A stretch of 64,000 bases of DNA from Chamaea fasciata (lineage: Eukaryota; Chordata; Aves; Passeriformes; Sylviidae). The notes below the pieces were generated by a model. It was not told the origin of the DNA, did no database searches, and saw nothing but the letters and a program-made list of their open reading frames with translations. Both the position numbers and the translations under genes were made by a program. The first letter of the stretch is position 1, and each line of letters opens with the position of its first letter. The DNA is taken from assembly GCA_029207755.1 (NCBI GenBank), contig JARCOQ010000006.1, positions 20,434,890 to 20,498,889 of the forward strand. The letters run 5' to 3'. Shown here one piece after another: positions 35,357-46,765 of the stretch.

Positions 35357-38300
35357 AGAGGGACTGACTGTGTCATTATTAATTTTGAATTTTGCAAAAT
35401 TCTGTGTGTAGATGTAGTGTGGTTTAAAAACTGGAAGGACTTCTGGTTTTGTCTTGCATTTTCCTTAACAATTACTCAAGTTGGTTTGGTTTTGGGTTTT
35501 TTTGGTGAGAACTGATTATTGAACTAATGCTACTGTTACTAAATTGGTGCAGTGTCTTTCTTTAGCACCTAATTTTGGAAACAGATGTGTAGGTGGCTGA
35601 AAGTACCTACAATTTTTCACATCTTCTCTTTGAAATCTATCTTCTGGTCATTGCAAGACATTATAGGTCATACATATCTTCCAAGATGGTCTATTGGGCA
35701 AAATCACTGTGAGGATCTAAATGACACTTATTTTTTTCCCTCAAATCTTATCTTTATATTCTGTTAATGCGAGATATGTACAAAAAAAAACCCCAAACCA
35801 AAAAACAATAGGAAGGTGCAGGTATGCTGATATCACTGCGTAGAATGGTGACAGTGCTATGTACTTTGATGTGGCTCAGACTTTACACATATGTATTATT
35901 CTTACTTCTTTTACTTGTATTCTAGTGACAGACATAGTAAATAATAAGAAAATACACTCAAGATCTTGGTAACTATCATATTTTTCTCTTAATCATTTCA
36001 TTTAAAATAGTCATGCATAATAATGGGTGAATATGAAAATACCACTGCACATCATAATCATCATATCTATCTTTCCTTTAGAGACTGAATTAAAGTACGA
36101 GATAGGCAAAAGATATCTAATCTGTTTCTTAGGACTCTGAGTCTACTGGTTTTTTACTAGTATAATCTTTTACTGCTTAATTACCCCTATTATTAGGTTG
36201 ATTACCTTTATGTTAAGGAACATAAATACATTCAAGGTGGAATTTCAACCTATTCAAAGTTTTCACATTTTGTTATATCTCTGAAACAAATAATCAACTA
36301 ATCTGTCAAAGTTCTCTTCAATAAACCAATTAGACTGAGTTTATGGAGTCACCCAGTGTGAATCTTGTTTTCTGTGTTTTGGATCATTTAAGTGTCCTTT
36401 CTTCAGTGTTCTGCAATCCTTACAAATTCTAAAAGCAAAACCAATCATTTGATATGGTGATGTAACGTACAAGGGGAAGTCATACCCCCTCGTACTCAGT
36501 ATTCTCCTGAGCCCAAGGATCACATTTACCTGCTGGACCTTGGCAATACTTTCTGGCCTTATGGTAAGTCTTTAGGAGTGAGATTTTCCTTAAAGAAGTT
36601 TTTTTAACTCAAACAATCTGTATAGGACAGAATATTTTGATATTACATTCTCCATTTTTCACTGCTACGGATGTAATACGTAATGAAAAAACTTACCAAG
36701 TTTTAAGTTTTTCCAATGATTTTTCAGTGGTGGTCTGAGAGTTGAGTTTGATGTGATATTCAGAGTGTGTTAGGTAATTGGAAAATACAAGCTGAAAATA
36801 CACCTTTCTCAGTTTGTGCTTGATTAGTTTGGCAATAACTAATTTGGTTTCAAGACTCAGCTCCTATTGCCAATGTTCGTGGCCAATAAAGTGTCTGTTA
36901 ATGAAGATTGTATTCAGAAATGTGCATGTGCAACTGACAGAAATAAATATTAAAAAATATTGGATGCTGGAGTGGCAGGTAGGGTAACTTTGTCATATAT
37001 GTCATGCTGAATTACATAATGGTATCATATCTGTAGGCATGCAGCAATGTGTACTTTTTCAACAACCAATGTGTCTCTTTTACTGCTCATCTAATAAATA
37101 AGTGCTAAAATACTGCTTCGGGCTTGTTTGCATGACAGTTGACATTTTAAAATATTGACAAAAATGGCATATCTCGAGTAAACCCTTCTAAGTAATTTGT
37201 CTCTTTCCAACTTTTTTTTTTTTTTCATATAAACAGCAGTAAGAATCAACTGTGCCGCTTTCATTACTGGCATTTGAAGGAAATGTTTCTTTAAAAGTGG
37301 AAATTGAAACAAGGTTACATGAAGTGTTACATCAATGTGTTTTATAGTTGAGAACACAAAACTCGACATTTACACTAGTTAGGTTTGATATGCAGAATAG
37401 AAAGAACTACACACTAAAAACGTTCAGTTTTTACATGATTATAGGCCAATACTTGTCCCTAAACGAGATTTTGCTTGGGTTTACCCTTTTATTTGCTCTA
37501 CATGGTCCCGGAGAAAAGAGGTAGAAAATTTTCTCAGTTATTTGACTGAATTTTTTCAAACTGAATTTTTCCAACTGAATTTTTAAATTGAATAAACATT
37601 TTACAAAGAAATGTTATATAACAAAGAAAGTGAGCTCACATTTCAGAAAAAGCACAGTTTGAGAGACAAAAATTTATTTTTCTGTATTTTATTTCCATTT
37701 GGAGACTTGAACTGACTAAAACAGTTATTTTTTTCAAAGGACATGTTTGACAAAATGTCAAATTTTTTTTCTGCAAATGTCCTAGTTTTTCTGTCATAAA
37801 CGTTGTTAATAATTTCTTAATATTTGCCTAATTTGCATTCATATACCAGTTACATGCAACATCTAATTGCAGCAAATTATCAGTATTTTCAGAATCAAGG
37901 AGGATTAATTGTGGTGAGTCTGGACAGAATGTAAATATCTTCTGTCCTGGAGAATTCCATAAATCTTGTTTGGCTCACATCTCATACTCTCTAGCTTAAA
38001 CCTGGGCAAGAAAGTCATCTCATCTTGCAGACATGACAGAAGCTCCTATTCTGCACTGACATGAATCCAAGACATGAAAATGTTCACAAAAATTAGATTC
38101 ACATAGAAAATAATCTTACAGTCCTTTATGTGGTTTTAGCAATTTCTGTTCAGGACCACAGCCTAAATCAAGATTATTATTATTATTATCATTCAGTATC
38201 ATTATCATGATTATTCTTTTACTTTACATCTCTGTCTTCTGTTTTCTTCTCTACACCTCTCTCTCTGTGTGCTTCACTAGAAATTGTATTTTCAATGTGA

Positions 38301-39335
38301 CAAATGTTTTCATGTGTTCAGGAAGAAAATCATCCATCTAAACAAAGTAATGATGAACCATTTCACCACAACATTCTTGAATGGTTTATTCTACTTTATT
38401 TCACACGCCAGCGTTCTTTGTTTCATGGGATAAGCTTTGAGATTTTATTTTACTTTCTTATTATTTACTTGCTTTGCAAGACAGAATCATTTTAGTCATA
38501 AATGGTGACATAACACACTAATACTAAGGTTTTGCACCTAAGCACCATGTTTCAGAGTATCTTTTCTCAGATTGAAAGGGGAAAAGAAGTATCAACTCCC
38601 CTGATTTCCAAATAATATTTGTTCAATTCTTAACCTACATTTGTACTATATTTAAAGATTTCAGGGTTTAGGCTATCATCTGAAATCCTGCTACTCCCAA
38701 TAGACAAAACAGCATCTACAAGTTCTTGAACCACTGCTAACTCTGCAACCATTCTTAATGCTGTGCACTTCTTTCCTCCATTTCATTTTTCTCTGAATGG
38801 ACACAAGAATACACTACCACACTTGCTATTTGTTTTAGTGAGAAGTGTACTTGACTAAGGTTAATAGCTTAACCCTATAATTCAAAAATGACACAGTTTT
38901 TGGAGGTGTTCTAATTGATACTTTCCCAGGAGAAAATATTTTAGCATTAAGCCCAAGTAACAGACATGTTTTTAAAGTGTTGAAATTTTCCCCTTCTTAA
39001 CTGATAAACCATTTTTTGAATCATGTTAGCAAACACATTTTCTAAAGTATCCTCTTTTTGTTCTTCAAAATGTGCCAGAAAAGCACATTTTTAGTAGAGG
39101 TAAATTAAGCATTTGGAAAAAGCCTGGAAAATGGGGACAAACCAATGGAGTTTTTATTTTAAAATGCATGGGTATTGTTGTGATACTCTACAATGATGAT
39201 TTAGACTGAATATTTTAATACCAATACTTACTTCATATCCTAAATTTCCCAACTGAACTTTAGGCAGGGTTATTTAACTTTCTGGCTGCTCTCCAGTAGA
39301 ATACTTTTTATTTGTCGTATTCTGTACTTTGGTTT

Positions 39336-39422
39336 GGGAAGGGAGGGGGGGCGGGTTGGTGTTTTTGTTTGTTTGTTGTAGGTTGTTTGTTTGTTTGTTT
39401 TTGGTTTTGTTTCATTTTGTTT
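39336..39422 (+). repeat. G-quadruplex-type motif followed by a (TTTG)n tract
   Basis: GGG-AA-GGG-A-GGGGGGG-C-GGG at 39336-39355 gives four G runs with loops of 1-2 bases, a strong quadruplex pattern. It is followed directly by TTTG/TTTGG units to about 39422. Confidence 0.8.
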
Positions 39423-41833
39423 CCTTTTAAAACTTGAAAGAAAAAACCTTTGGAAGAACGCATCACATTAAAAATTGTGGTTTTGGCTTGTGTGCGTGGT
39501 TTCCTAGGGTTTTGGTCAATGTCTAGTTCCTTCTGTGTATGATCCTGAGTAAAATATAATTTTCCATTTGAAAATATGATTGAACATATTCATTGGTTTA
39601 TGCTGCTAACTTTTTTTGGCCCAGGGACAGAAAGACTAAACAACTTTCTTGAAACAACTAAAAAATTGAGTGTCATTGTCATGTACCTCTTTCTATGCCC
39701 ATAAGACAAAATATCCTGCAACAGCAACTGAAAATCTCAGTTCTTAAATGCAAACACAAGCATAAGATTTCTTTGCAGTAATAAAAATCAAGCACTTATA
39801 TGACTCTGCAAATTGATTTACTTTACTTCTGGGATTAAGTTTTGCTAATATGGAGTTAGAAACATCCAGTGAAAATCTCCTCTATCTGTTACTGTCTTTA
39901 TCTGAGAGGAAAAATTAATAAGCTTAAAAAAAAAAAAAAGGAAACTGCTCAGTTTTGACATTGTTAGTGAATGTATCAGCAAAGCTGCAGGCCTACGACA
40001 ACAAACTGATGACACCACTGACAAGAAGGAGTTCATTCACCACAAAACTAGTATTTCTTAAAAGGACTGTAAGAGACAACAGAACAGAAGATGGAGGACA
40101 ACATAATTGTCATTAACTACATTTTGACTGGAGCAAATGCTTTCATCGAGAACACTTGTTTTTCAATTTGTATGATAAAAACAACACTAAAAATTTTCAG
40201 ATGTAAATGAGAAAGAGGGCTGTTAACTCTGGTTGTTCTCATTAGAAATTGTTCCAGATGTCTCTTAATACCATTCAAAGAATCTGAATTTATGATCAGT
40301 TATAAATTACGTCTCACCACGGTACTTTAAGTTAACTTCAAACAATGGATGCTTGTAATTGTATATGGAATGGAACAACCTCTTGAAAGTGTTTTCTTGT
40401 TAACTTGAAGAGTGAATTCAGCTACAGTGGACCTTCAAAAATGAGAAGGGAAACACACTGTAGAAAACAATTACTCCAAAAGTTTATTTGTTTTACTATT
40501 TAATTATGGATCAAATTTGGGATTGATAGAGCATTTATTTGCATGCTGTGTCAGTTCAGTTTGCACAGAAATATCCCTATGTTTTTGACTGTTGCTGTTC
40601 AGAGAATCATTTCTGAAAACAGATGTATTTTCAAATGTAATTGTGTTGACAGTTGAAAAAAATGGAAAAGATCCTGAAGCAAGTAACAAAAGCTCAAAAA
40701 GAGAATGTCAAATCCAATATCTAACTGGGAAAATTTTCTTAATTTTCTATCAACACAGTGATTATAAAACTCATTAAAAATATCTACAAATATAATAAAC
40801 ATCATGGAAGTAAAGGAGGAAATTACATTTTTAGTCTTTCAAACTCTGCCAAGGAAGACCCAAGGAATGTTTATGTATTTCCCTAAAGAAGCCTGTCACA
40901 TGGGTTAATAAAATTTGAAAAGCTCCTTGTTTTTAGAAGAGTAATAAAATGTCATTTCCAACAACAAGTTCCTCAGAATCTAAAAAAACCTTCAAATCTA
41001 AAAGGCTAACAAATCCTTCAAACTCTCAGGAGTCATTAGTAGTCACATACCTATCAGCATACAGGAAAACTTCAGCATTTAGATCATTATGAAAACATGA
41101 TTAAATGTTGATTAAAAGATAATACAATCAGGTGAAATTTCCTATTTGTCTCGGCAAACTCCTCTGTTGAAATCTGTACTAGTTCCCTTGGAAAAAGCAA
41201 AAGGGGATATTGTTTTTATAGTTAAAACTCATTTTTGTGATTTTTCGTGTATAAATATAAATATAGCTTGACAAAAATACATTTTTTTTTTCATGCCTAA
41301 ATAAACAAGAACAGAAAAAATGCTAAAGCTTGCATTTCCTTTGGGGGATAATTTTTATGGGTTTCCTCAACCAGGGAATCATTATTCTTTGAATCAAGCT
41401 CCTGTAATAACTTAAGATTTCTATAAAGTGTTCTTAAGATTTTCCCAAAAGAATGAAGGTATTTTTAGAAATTTGATTTCTGCTAGTTAACTTCAGTCAT
41501 TCTTTTTATCTATTGTCCATGTCCTCACTTCCTTCATGTTATTTAAATATCATTTAAATCTATTGATAGAATCAAGGGATTTGAAATTAAAACTCTACCA
41601 GATTCCTCTGTTTATTTACCCAGGTGGACACTGCCAAACTCTGTAATGTATATAAATGCAAAATAAATTAATAACACTCATGAAGTCTGAAGATGACTTG
41701 TCAAAGCATGAAAAAGTCATATATAATCAGAAGAATCATATGGGATTTAATCATCAAATTAACACATCATAAGGATACTGAGTCTTAAAATGTTTAACAA
41801 AATATAATTTCTTTACCCTTTCAGATTAAAGAT

Positions 41834-41946
41834 AAACAAAAAACCCCACCAAAACCAAAACACCACCCCTCTCCCCCTCCCCAAAAAAACCACCCAAAAC
41901 CCATCCAAACCAAAACAAACAAAACCACACAAAAAAACCAAGCCCC
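41834..41946 (+). repeat. A/C-rich low-complexity tract
   Basis: More than 110 bases are almost exclusively A and C (AAAACC, ACCACCCC, CCAAAAC), with only a few T. The complementary strand is T/G-rich. It gives a spurious Trp/Gly/Phe-rich reading frame on the minus strand, which should be ignored. Confidence 0.85.
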
Positions 41947-44625
41947 TATAACTGCAAGGATATAGTTTCCTTTTTCTGAAAAATTCTAGAATAATATTTG
42001 GCAAATCTGGAAAAAATACTTATAAGAATTTTTTAGTTGCTTTATATCAACAAAGCAGTGGTAACCAATCACTGCATTGTGATGATTATATATGCAATCT
42101 TGAAGGGTAAGAAAGAAAAGGTAAGAGGAGAAATAACACAAAAATGACACACACTCCCTGCATTTATTTTTGGTCCTTAAAGACAATTCTTAATGAGCAT
42201 TTTTCATGAAACTTATGTGCTTTCCCAGCTTTTCATTGAAATAGAATGATGATAGTTTGAATGACAACACTTATTAAATTGACTAATATTTATCCAGCTT
42301 GATAATCATGGACTAAATTGTTTTGATTCATTGTATTCAGGCAGTTTAAAAATTGAAAAGGAAAGAAATCCTCTTTGATCATATGCATTTCACTCTTCAG
42401 TAAGATAAAAGAGAAGAGTATGCTCAAACAGTTATTACAGAGCAATCAGTGCATTGTTAATCACCACACTTACCTTGGGATGTGAACAAACCTAAAATTA
42501 TCTTTCATTTATGAATTTCCGGGAAGAGTCAGGGAAATAATGTGAGACGCTGAAAAGAATCACAATGTGATTAGAAATACTAAGAGCAAATTTAATATTT
42601 AGTTCAAATTTCACAATATCCTTTTTCTTGTTTTATGTCATTCAATTGTTTTAACTGAAATAATATAAAAGAGGAGGCAGGCATATGGAATTACTTCCTC
42701 TTTTAGGATTCCTCTCTAATTCTGTAAAATTAAGAATTTTTTTAAGAATTAAGAAATTTTTTTACCTATCTTGACAAATCTCATTCATTTGATCAGAACT
42801 TCAATACCTGATATAATTTTTTTTGACCCTATAAACCCATTCTTTACCCATTGTTCCCTTTCCTGAGGAAGAGAAGATTCCTGTAGGTAAGGAGTTCCCA
42901 GGACACCACCTTCTTCCTTTGACAAACCTTGAATAATTTCATAATTCCTGATATCATAAAAAAACTTTTTTATTCTCTATTCCTGTTATACAGAATGGTC
43001 TAGCTTCTGCGTTGTTGACTGTTTTGACCACTAACACTAGGATGATTTGGGTTTTCCTTTCATTGCCCACATAAAATACAAAAAAGTCTGTTTCTTTGAG
43101 TGAAAGTTCATGGTCAGATGAAGCAGATCTTATATAATATCCCAAACGAACACACTCAGTATCAACTTTAAAATTTATCTGCAGCTTTCCAGTTTGGATT
43201 ACATACAACCAACACCCACAGGCAAAGATTTTTTTTTTTTTCTGAAAGAAAATATTCTTAAGCACTTAAACTGGAAGCACGTATAACTAGCCAACCAGTT
43301 GCCAAATATAAACTTTCCTCCATTCCCTTTGTTTCCAAGAAAATATTCAGGCCACATCCAACAGCTCAGCAGTTGCACTTGGCCTCATACCACTCAATGC
43401 CAATTGACTCTCCTTCAGTTCCAGTGGAATGCCCACGGCATCTTCCAAAGAAGATGAAAGTGCATAATTTTCAGCCTGAATTGAACATGTAGTCATCAGT
43501 TTTAGAAGTTTCATTGTGAAAATGTAAAAGTTTATGCAATTTGGAGGAAGGAACTTTATAGCACTTATTTTGCTTGCAATAACTGCATTTCCTTCTTTGA
43601 CCAGTTTTGTTATTGGTAACCACTGCCATTATCTTTATACTATATACTCAAAGATTCTACATTCTAGTATCTCACTCCCCTCCCTATGCATATCTTTAGA
43701 ATTAAAAAATTCTCAGAATTTGATTGTTTCTTCCTTTTAAAAAATTACTTGATGTTCTTACCTAATATGATCTATTATTTTTGGGATAAACTTGCTTATC
43801 ATACTGATAGACATATTTCCTAAATCGTGTTAACAAGTAGAATGATGTTTTTATTGACAGAACTATTTTATACTACTTATTTCTGTAAAACTATCACAGT
43901 ATACATAATCTTCAAAAGCTTTACCTCCTCCTTTTCAGAAAAGTCTTCACTTCTGAAAAATTAGTAAACTCAGTAAAACAAGGAAACTAGAAGTGGTATA
44001 AACTATTAATTCCATTATATTTTATGCCTAGTAATTTTCAATAAGTAATCCATTATATTAAAAACTGAAGTCTTTTTTGTGCATAGCATAATACATTATC
44101 TCTCCAGATGAAAACCTTAACATGTTTTATTGCTTTTCTTTGTTTGTCTGGGTTTTTCATTTTGGGTTTTTTTATGTTTTATTGCTGGATGGCAGATAAT
44201 ACCAATTTAACAAATTAAAAGATTTTTTTTCCTAGCAGAATTGACGAGTCTTAACTTCTAAGATTTGTTTCATGCAATTTCTATCACATCCTAAATTCCA
44301 TGCAAAAATGCCTAAGTTTCACCAGGACTTCTGGAACTCGTAAAAAAATTAAAGTAAATCTTAATTTATTTGAATTAGATTAATGTATAGGCTGTGAAGG
44401 AATAAAAATATCTTCCAATCTGTCACAAGCAAATTTTAACCTGAAGGAAAAAAGAAAGTTTATATATTATTTTAATAGTTAAATACCTTATTTCTTGAAG
44501 CAATTACTTTATTTCAAAGTGGCCAAAACAAAGAAATAAGATAACAAAATCCTTAAAAAAAGAAAATTTCTCTTATACTTTTCATTTAATTGTCAAGCAT
44601 GAGAATTCACAGAGTATTTTTATAA

Positions 44626-44829
44626 ATATGTTGGCTTGGAAGAGAACTGAAAGATCATCTAGTTCCAACCCTCCTGCCATGGGCAGGGACACCTTCCACT
44701 AGACCAGGTGGTTAAAACTGCCATCCAGCCTGGCCCTGAACACCTCTAGGGGTGGGGTATGCCCACAGATCCTCCAGGCAACCAGTTTCAGAGCCTCATT
44801 ACCCTCAAAAGTGAAGAAGCTCCTTCTAA
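44626..44829 (-). mobile_element. CR1 LINE 3' end, first half (interrupted)
   Basis: Antisense CR1 3' sequence: GATCATCTAGTTCCAACCCT, CCTGCCATGGGCAGGGACAC, CCACTAGACCAGGTGGTTAA, CATCCAGCCTGGCCCTGAAC, ACACCTCTAGGGGTGGGG, then GTGAAGAAGCTCCTTCTAAT. CR1 is broken exactly at CTTCTAAT by the inserted LTR and resumes at 45471 with TAATATCTCATCTAAACC. The last bases of the CR1 tail are missing or unrecognisable at the left edge. Confidence 0.92.
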
Positions 44830-45470
44830 TGTGGAGGACAGTGCACCTCCTAAACCAGCATACCTAAAGTACCCTCAGAAGTATGTCCCTTAATCAGGAT
44901 GAGTCCCTTTCTGTTTGGAGGGGAAGCAGATGTCTCCTCCCTGAGTTCTATGGTTGTTATTCAAATACAGTACCCCTGTTCAGTACCCCAAATACAGTAC
45001 CCCAATTCTGCTCTCCCAGTTGGGCCCATTGGCCTCCCCACCCCTTTCTCCCTTATATATCCTTCCCCTCAAATGCTCTGCATTCTCCAAGGCCTCATTG
45101 GCCCTGATTTGGTGCAATCCTCCACCCACGTTCCACCCCTGTTACCCCACCAGTTCTTCTTGTACATTGCCCTGTCTCTGCACCACTTTCTCCCTCACCC
45201 ATTGGCTCCCGTTCCCAGCTCAGTCCCATATACAAACCCTAGTCCCTCACTTGTCCCCCTGCCTTCGTCCCTGGACCCCTTCACGTGAAGATGGAATAAA
45301 ACCTCTGTGGAACTCTACACAAAGACCCTTCCCTTTCTTGCTGCCAAGGGACTCATTACAGCTATCCAGTGTGAGTGATTGTGTCAGTGTGCCTGTAACT
45401 CCTGGCAGCTCTCCACTTGGGGACCCTTCCAGAAGGTTGTGGCACCTTTCTACCTCCACCCACTGCAACA
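44830..45470 (+). mobile_element. Solo LTR inserted in a CR1 element (~640 bp)
   Basis: The CR1 host sequence on both sides fixes the borders. The insert begins TGTGGAGG (44830) or GTGGAGG (44831) and ends CACTGCAACA (45470). TAAT occurs on both sides (44827-44830, 45471-45474), consistent with a 4-bp target duplication, with one T shared or lost at the left edge. Features in plus order are: three CAGTACCCC units (44968-45003), an ATTGG (CCAAT) box near 45030, a TATA box (TATATAT, 45054-45060), CTTCACGTGAAG (45279-45290), AATAAA (45295-45300), and a 170-bp U5-like end. Long open frames here (up to 191 codons) are pyrimidine-rich non-coding artefacts. No internal retroviral sequence is present. 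Confidence 0.88.
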
Positions 45471-45655
45471 TAATATCTCATCTAAACCTGTCCTCTTTCC
45501 ATTTAATGCCATTACCTCTTATCTTATAACTATATGCCCTAATAAGCAGTCCCTCCTCACCTTTAGTTACTAGAAGATTCATCTAAGGTCTCCTGGGAGC
45601 TCTCGTCTCCCTGCTAAACACCTCCAATTCTCTCAGCCTGACTTCATCATTAGCC
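45471..45655 (-). mobile_element. CR1 LINE 3' end, second half
   Basis: It resumes the interrupted CR1: TAATATCTCATCTAAACCTG, CCATTTAATGCCATTACCTC, TATATGCCCTAATAAGCAGT, CCCTCCTCACC, GGTCTCCTGGGAGC, and TCTCTCAGCCTGACTTCATC. Similarity fades after about 45650. Together with the first half this gives about 390 bp of CR1 3' sequence. Confidence 0.9.
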
Positions 45656-46292
45656 TCCTTTTCCTGCAAAATTGCCCTTCCCTTCCCAAATATAATCCTC
45701 AAGTTCCCAGAATTGCTGTGTAGCACTTAAAGAAACAGCTCTCATGTGACCATTATAACTGCACACATAAATACCTTCTTCTGGAATTAGGAAGAGCTGT
45801 ATTACAGTAGCCAATAAACTGATTCCTCACCATTAAGAAATGCTGTACCACCTCATAAACCCTCCCAAAATGCTGCTGTACAGAAGAAAATTAGAAGTCC
45901 TTAAAATTTTTACTAGTATGGATCTAGAAAGAATTTCTACGGTTAATATGTTCTTTGTACTGTAAACAATTTCAGCAACAGATGAATTTCAGATTTCTCT
46001 GCTAAAAAAGACCAATTCACAAATGGAAATCTTACATGTTAAAAATTTTGTGCAGCACCTCAATATGCTAATTACTGGACTTGTATTACAGCTTTTCCAT
46101 GTTGCCAACAGAGCCCTGTTGTTATTCTATCATCCTCTGCATATTTTTCATTATATTTTTCTAACATGTGAATTTTGTCTTTTAATTTTCCCTTTTTATT
46201 TTCTAATATGTTTATTTTCAAATTTTTCAAGTGTACTAAAAAGTTAAAAGAACAGACATATTCTATTAGCTACCTTTTTTTTAATTCTAATG
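45656..46292. other. AT-rich sequence, no gene seen
   Basis: No recognised gene or repeat. A 74-codon plus-strand frame (46023-46247) is rich in Phe, Leu and Ile, as expected from T-rich DNA. Confidence 0.5.
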
Positions 46293-46759
46293 TGTTGTAG
46301 CAGCCCTCTTGTTAGAGGGTAGAAATGAGCCAAGACACAGAGTTCTAGTTCATCACAGCATGAAAAGGGTCCTGCTGTACTCCCCTTTACAGCTCAGCCA
46401 TCCTGACTCCAACTATTCACTGACTTTGGCTGCAGCAAGCTCCTGTTGTAGGTTTCCCTTGCAGCCTCTGACTGCTGGTTATTTCCTGCTAAACCATGAC
46501 TGCATGTATTAGTTTGCAGACTCCGAACACAAGTTTTTACCCAGCTAGACTACGACTGTAGACCCAGACTAACCTCACAGCAGTGATTCTTTTTCCCCAG
46601 GATCCTTCTTCATGGTTCCCTTCACTAGGTAACCCACTCCCTTTTATCACACTTATCTTTATTTCATATAGCTGTGACTCATCAGGGGTGAGGCTGTATT
46701 GGGAAATTAACACAGGTGTTACTTAGAAGGGGTGAGCACCATTATCCCCTTCCCCTACA
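46293..46759. mobile_element. Probable LTR-like element, orientation unresolved
   Basis: The segment begins TGTTGTAGCAGCCC and ends CCCCTACA, giving TG...CA-type ends. It is flanked by a 6-bp direct repeat with one mismatch: CTAATG at 46287-46292 and CTAACG at 46760-46765. It is distinctly richer in GC than its flanks. A short hairpin, CCCTC-TTGTTA-GAGGG, lies near its start. Unlike the other LTRs here, it has no well-placed TATA box plus AATAAA in either orientation. The call therefore rests on ends, flanking repeat and composition, and could be coincidence. Confidence 0.4.
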
Positions 46760-46765
46760 CTAACG

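Larger units (their letters stand above)
35357..44625. other. AT-rich unique sequence with simple repeats, no gene seen
   Basis: It contains A/C-rich tracts (35781-35807, 41834-41946), a T14 run (37212-37225), (ATT)n at 38173-38189, and a G-run cluster followed by (TTTG)n at 39336-39422. A 103-codon minus-strand frame at 42954-43265 crosses an A12 run and has no recognised motif. No exon is called. Confidence 0.45.

Noticed and set aside
41813..42004. Trp/Gly/Phe-rich 63-codon minus-strand frame
   Set aside because: It is the translation of the A/C-rich low-complexity tract on the other strand.
42954..43265. 103-codon minus-strand frame with a pyrimidine tract and AG just upstream, resembling an exon
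   Set aside because: The frame crosses an A12 run, has no recognised motif, and the acceptor-like sequence is common in T-rich DNA. Frames near 100 codons are expected by chance in 64 kb.
44954..45529. 191-codon plus-strand open frame, the longest in the window
   Set aside because: It lies inside the LTR and runs into CR1. The pyrimidine-rich composition avoids stop codons, there is no domain, and overlapping frames are also open.
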